This document shows, piece after piece, positions 25,503 through 28,782 of a DNA stretch of 28,782 nucleotides (position 1 is its first letter; each line of letters opens with the position of its first letter). The notes beneath the pieces were generated by a model that saw only the letters and a program-made list of their open reading frames with translations, was not told where the DNA came from and made no database searches. Source of the DNA: JAYUDN01 sp043739785 (GTDB taxonomy: Bacteria; Patescibacteriota; Gracilibacteria; BD1-5; UBA2023); NCBI GenBank assembly GCA_043739785.1, contig JAYUDN010000025.1:1-28782 (forward strand), given 5' to 3'. A program made the position numbers and the translations under genes.

Positions 25503-26126
25503 CTACTTCACTTCCGTAAAGAGAGCTTCCTTCATAAATCGTGACTTTGGACGTGGGGCTTCATCGGGAGCTCGGTACCCGATCGGGAGGAGAACGACGG
25601 CCTTTTGAGACTCAGGAAGTCCGAGAATGCTTCCCACTGCCGTAGGATCAAATCATTCCATCGGACATGAATCAATCTCGAGTTCGGCAAGAGCTGCCAT
25701 AGCGAATCCATGGGCGATGTAGGTTTGTTTTGCTGACCAAGCGAGGATGTCCTTCGGATCGGTCTTCCCTTCGACGAATCCACCGACCATGTCTTCGTAG
25801 CCCTTCAGCATCGCTCGAACATCTGGATTCCCGCCAGAAAGAAGAGTGAAAAATTCTTCCTTGAGAACCGCAAGATCAGTACGAGCGGTAAATACGATAA
25901 GGTGAGAAGAGGTTCCTATCTGAGGCTGATTCCATGCTACCGCTTGGATTTTATCTTTCACTTCTTGATTGCTCACCACATAGAAGTGATATGGTTGCAT
26001 CCCGAAGGATGTCGGGGTGAGTCGGATGGCTTCGAGGACTGAGTCGAGATCCGCATCTGCGACCTTTCGAGTAGTATCGAACTTTTTGGTCGCATAGCGC
26101 CAGTTGAGATTGGTGAGAAATGACAT
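25503..26126 (-). CDS. NAD(P)H-dependent nitroreductase (FMN)
   Basis: 207 residues, nitroreductase family, usually a homodimer with FMN. The N-terminal NLNWRYATKKFD and EAIRLTPTSFGMQPYHFYVV match the family FMN-binding pattern (R-x-S-x-R-x-[FY] and APSxxNxQP). The C-terminal LAWSAKQTYIAHGFAMAALA and IDSCPMEGFDPTAV match the second cofactor site (family xxPMxGFDP); the Gly in MEGFD is encoded by TGA, which would otherwise truncate the protein at 157 residues. NIGYR-like motif near the end: LPIGYRAPDEAPRPKSR. Reduces nitro compounds or quinones. Divergent from the HxlR gene with a perfect inverted repeat between, so control by HxlR is likely. Confidence 0.94.
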
Positions 26127-26269
26127 AGGAAGGGAGTTAATAATTAATAATGAGGAATATGGAAACAGGAGACGGTAATCTCTGTAGATAAAGATATCTA
26201 TACTTTCATAAAAATATTTGAAAATACTTTACTTTATAAACTAATCTGATAGTATCCAGAAGTTCGTGG

Positions 26270-26290
26270 AATGCAAATTTATTGCATTCA
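26270..26290. promoter_or_regulatory. Perfect inverted repeat, probable HxlR operator
   Basis: GAATGCAA - ATTTA - TTGCATTC: 8-bp arms, 5-bp spacer, between the divergent nitroreductase (start 26126) and HxlR-family gene (start 26389). Size and symmetry fit a dimeric winged-helix regulator. AT-rich -10-like boxes lie on both sides (for example TATACT near 26305). Confidence 0.58.
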
Positions 26291-26388
26291 AAATAAAATT
26301 ATATACTATAAATACATAGACAAAACTCACTCATAATGTCTTCTGAATGTAACGAACTCCTATCGGTATTCGCCTCTAAAACTCTCTT

Positions 26389-26706
26389 ATGGTCAAATCA
26401 CCCCAATGTACCTGTCCGAAAGCTCAAGCCCTCTTCACTCTCCTCGGGAAGAAATGGGTCATATTTATCATGCAAGCGGTCGGCGATGGGAATCATAGCT
26501 TCAAGAATATCCGAGAAGCGATCGGAAGTCCGAACACAAAGATCCTGACCGACCGACTCGAAGAGCTCACGCAGTGTGGCATCCTCGTGCGTAAGGTCGG
26601 AGCGGAAACTCCTGGTGCTATTCGCTACACCCTTTCTTCCATCGGATCTGATCTTGAAAAAAAACTCATCGAAGTGAGTCACTGGTGGGGAGAGATGGTC
26701 AAATAA
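26389..26706 (+). CDS. HxlR-family transcriptional regulator
   Basis: 105 residues, winged helix. CTCPKAQALFTLLGKKWVIF matches the family opening (CPxxxxLxLLGxKWxxxIL), with Cys7 and Cys9 as candidates for sensing oxidants or electrophiles. FKNIREAIGSPNTKILTDRL is the recognition helix region, GILVRKVGAETPGAIRYTLS the wing, and EVSHWWGEMVK the dimerisation tail. Members such as YodB and HypR respond to quinones or disulfide stress and control nitroreductases and azoreductases, which agrees with the divergent nitroreductase. The start ATG places the conserved Cys near the N-terminus as in the family. No TGA codon. Confidence 0.93.
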   Translation: MVKSPQCTCPKAQALFTLLGKKWVIFIMQAVGDGNHSFKNIREAIGSPNTKILTDRLEELTQCGILVRKVGAETPGAIRYTLSSIGSDLEKKLIEVSHWWGEMVK

Positions 26707-26883
26707 ATTCTATGCTAGGTTAATTTCATAACACTGGACTACATATCGATGAAGTCATCCCGATCCCGAGAACTCGGGAGTGGAATCAATTTTACTTTTT
26801 CTCAGCTCAGAGTTATATACTGAAACACTATCACCTGATCACATCGGAGCAGTATGATACAGGTAAATATACTGCAAGAGAAA

Positions 26884-27189
26884 TTATTTCTTATTTTTCC
26901 CCTCTAGAAGTGAATTTATATACTGTCGCACTCCAAGTATGTCTATTAATGCTTCGGAAAGACGTCCACTCGAAATAGTGTAATCCTTAGACAAATAATA
27001 CATCATAGGTCACAAATCATCTTGGAGGTTTCCAGTAGTTCCAATCTGTACAATCGTACCTCATCCATATGGATCCGTCAGAAAAAATTCTTTCGGGAAG
27101 CTAATACCTCACTGGGGTGAAATATTGTACCCACCACGCTTTGATGGAAGTGCACGAATCACATCTTTTTGGAGAAAATAGGGTTTCAT
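26884..27189 (-). CDS. Unrecognised 101-residue protein
   Basis: Hidden in the standard code; with TGA=Gly it runs from ATG (MKPYFLQKDVIRALPSKRGG) to TAA. Gly-rich centre (SPQGGISFPKEFFLTDPYGG, TIVQIGTTGNLQDDLGPMMY), then helix-like ISSGRLSEALIDILG and a basic end. No motif recognised. It sits 38 nt downstream of glyS on the same strand, with its own promoter in that gap whose -10 box is 6 nt before the ATG, so the mRNA should be leaderless. The next 177 nt (26707-26883) contain a small CCCGAG/CTCGGG hairpin and no gene. Confidence 0.67.
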
Positions 27190-27195
27190 ATTATT

Positions 27196-27223
27196 TTTAT
27201 ATATATATTTATACTAAAGTCAA
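27196..27223 (-). promoter_or_regulatory. Promoter of the 26884-27189 gene
   Basis: TTGACT (27218-27223), 16 nt, TATAAA (27196-27201) on the minus strand. The expected start of transcription falls on or next to the ATG at 27189. Confidence 0.52.
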
Positions 27224-27227
27224 TATT

Positions 27228-28628
27228 TTAGCACCCTTTACTCTTGAGCCATTCCACAAGATTTTCGAGTTTGACCATTTCTTGCTCTCCGGTATCTCGA
27301 TCTCGTACAGTTACTTGTCCTTGGTTGTAGTTCTCAGGCTCGACGCAGATCGAGAATGGTATACCAATTTCATCGGCTCGCTGGTAGCGTTTCCCGATAG
27401 TTCCTGCTTCATCATATTCACAGACGAAATGAGATGAAAGCAATGAATACAGTGCATCTGCCTGCTCAGCGAATTTTTTCACAAGGGGAAATATTCCAAC
27501 CTTCACCGGAGCGACCTGAGGAGCGAATCGCATCACGACCTTCGATGTCCCCTCTTCTCCTGGCACTTCATCATACGCGTCACACATCGCCGCGAGGGTG
27601 AGGCGAGAGAGTCCGATCGATGGTTCGATGACGTATGGGATATACTTCTCATTCGTGAAGGGATCGAAGTATGAGAGGTCGGCCTTCGAGAGAGCCATAT
27701 GAGCCTTGAGATCATAGTCCGTACGATTCGCGAGGGTCGAGATCTCTCCCCAACCAAATGGAAAGAGGTATTCAAAATCTCCAGCACGTCGCGAGTAGTG
27801 TGGAAGTCCTTCTTTCGGGATTTCGAAAAATCGGACCTTTTCAGGAGTGAATCCAAGCGCTTCCGTGAAAAATTTTCCTTCGTCGACGAGCCAGGTCTCG
27901 AAGAGTTCAGCATCGGTTCCAGGTTTACAGAAATACTCGATCTCAATCTGCTCGAATTCACGAGTTCGGAAGATGAAGTTCTTCGGCGTGATTTCGTTGC
28001 GAAATGCCTTTCCACACTGTGCCACTCCGAAGGGGATTTTTTTACGAGAACTTCGGGCGATATTCGGGAAGTTTACAAATATTCACTGCGCCGTCTCAGG
28101 TCGGAGGTAGACAAGTGCTGTAGCGTCCTCTGTCGTTCCTTGATGCGTCGAGAGCATGAGGTTGAATCGTTTGACCTCTCCCCAGTTTTTCTTTCCACAA
28201 TTTGGACAAGCAATCGGTCATTTCGCGATATATTCATTGAGATCGTCGAGTGAAGTCTTATCTCCTGCCCAGTTATTCGGAACGGGAAATGTGGCATCTT
28301 TTTCCAGGGCTTCTTCAACGAGCTTATCCGCTCGGTGTCGAGTATGGCACTCTTTACACTCCATAAGTGGATCAGAAAACGATCCGACGTGACCCGATGC
28401 CACCCATGTATTCGGGTTCATCATGATCGCCGCGTCAAGAAGCACCATATCCTTTCGTTTCTGGACGAATTCTCGAATCCAGAGATTTTTGATATTTTCT
28501 TTGAGAAGGGCTCCAAGCGGACCGTAGTCCCATGAGTTCGCGAGACCTCCATAGATTTCTGAACCTTGATAGACAAACCCTTTGGTTTTTGCGAAGGTGA
28601 CGAGCGTAGACATTTCGAGATTGGACAT
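27228..28628 (-). CDS. glyS: Glycyl-tRNA synthetase (single-chain, alpha2 type)
   Basis: 466 residues, class II, the archaeal/eukaryal-like homodimeric form. FAKTKGFVYQGSEIYGG opens the family N-terminus, then YGPLGALLKENIKNLW. A zinc-ribbon-like insert has Cys pairs CKEC and CPNCG. Motif 2 region PFGVAQCGKAFRNEI, then FIFRTREFEQIEIEYF. Motif 3 is IPYVIEPSIGLSRLTLAAM, and the anticodon-binding domain starts near QVAPVKVGIFPLV. TGA glycines occur at IAKGPI and at ETAQGIF, both family glycines. In a code-25 organism this enzyme must also glycylate the UGA-reading tRNA. Start at 28628, with an internal Met five codons later. The upstream 154 nt to the window edge are AT-rich, with no gene seen. 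Confidence 0.95.
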
Positions 28629-28782
28629 ATATAAGAAAGTTTAGTAAAATAATTGACTTTAATGAAATATATTTATATTTACCAAAGGGTCTTCCCCAGT
28701 TACGGGTTAGTTTTTCTGAGTAATTTTAGTATTTCTTTGTAGATATCTTTTCACTTTATACGACAATTATATCTAAATTGTG

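Overview
The window reads as a Candidate Phyla Radiation bacterium that translates UGA as glycine (genetic code 25), so Gracilibacteria (BD1-5/GN02) or the related Absconditabacteria (SR1). The evidence is internal. In glmS the universal MCGI start is written ATG TGC TGA ATA. In-frame TGA also falls on conserved glycines of lysS, glyS, ruvX, the 3-hydroxyisobutyrate-dehydrogenase-like gene, nadD, the delta-60 protein and others, and every well-supported gene ends in TAA or TAG. All coordinates here use TGA=Gly, which joins many apparent fragments into whole genes and reveals six genes that the standard code hides. I cannot separate the two phyla from this window alone.

Layout. 1-1441: two tandem paralogous membrane proteins on the minus strand, lying between the true glmS 3' end and a 31-bp relic of a glmS 3' end. 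1442-3289: glmS. 3498-5369: two unrecognised minus-strand genes behind one promoter. 5500-9661: a plus-strand operon with two tandem attenuator-like leader units, each with a short ORF rich in Met/Ile/Thr/Lys codons and an intrinsic terminator. These are followed by aspartokinase, a pterin-dehydratase-like protein, and lysyl-tRNA synthetase with a DUF2000-like C-terminal domain. 9848-10345: an unrecognised gene with a consensus promoter. 10486-11328: a beta-hydroxyacid dehydrogenase. 11398-12913: a LysM-CHAP cell-wall hydrolase downstream of rplU (bL21). 13141-13215: tRNA-Gln(UUG). 13494-15935: a small ORF, rplI (bL9), nadD, a hypothetical gene and ruvX. 16124-18384: an odd small gene that reaches UGA just before a terminator, a Fur/Zur-like regulator and a ZIP metal transporter, with several copies of a dispersed palindromic repeat. 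18401-24458: a hypothetical gene, a large secreted protein with 14 delta-60 repeats (a duplicated seven-unit block), a DUF3298-like exported protein and a CDF metal-efflux pump. 24666-28628: a hypothetical gene, a nitroreductase divergent from an HxlR regulator with a perfect inverted repeat between them, a small hypothetical gene, and glyS.

How the genes fit together. Aspartokinase and LysRS share a transcript whose leader looks built to sense aspartate-family amino acids. The Fur-like, ZIP and CDF genes form a metal (probably zinc) uptake and efflux set. Nitroreductase and HxlR form a classic regulator/target pair. GlmS and the CHAP hydrolase serve the cell wall. GlyS must charge whichever tRNA reads UGA, but no tRNA-Gly(UCA) lies in this window. 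Shine-Dalgarno sequences are rare and several starts sit almost on the predicted transcription start.
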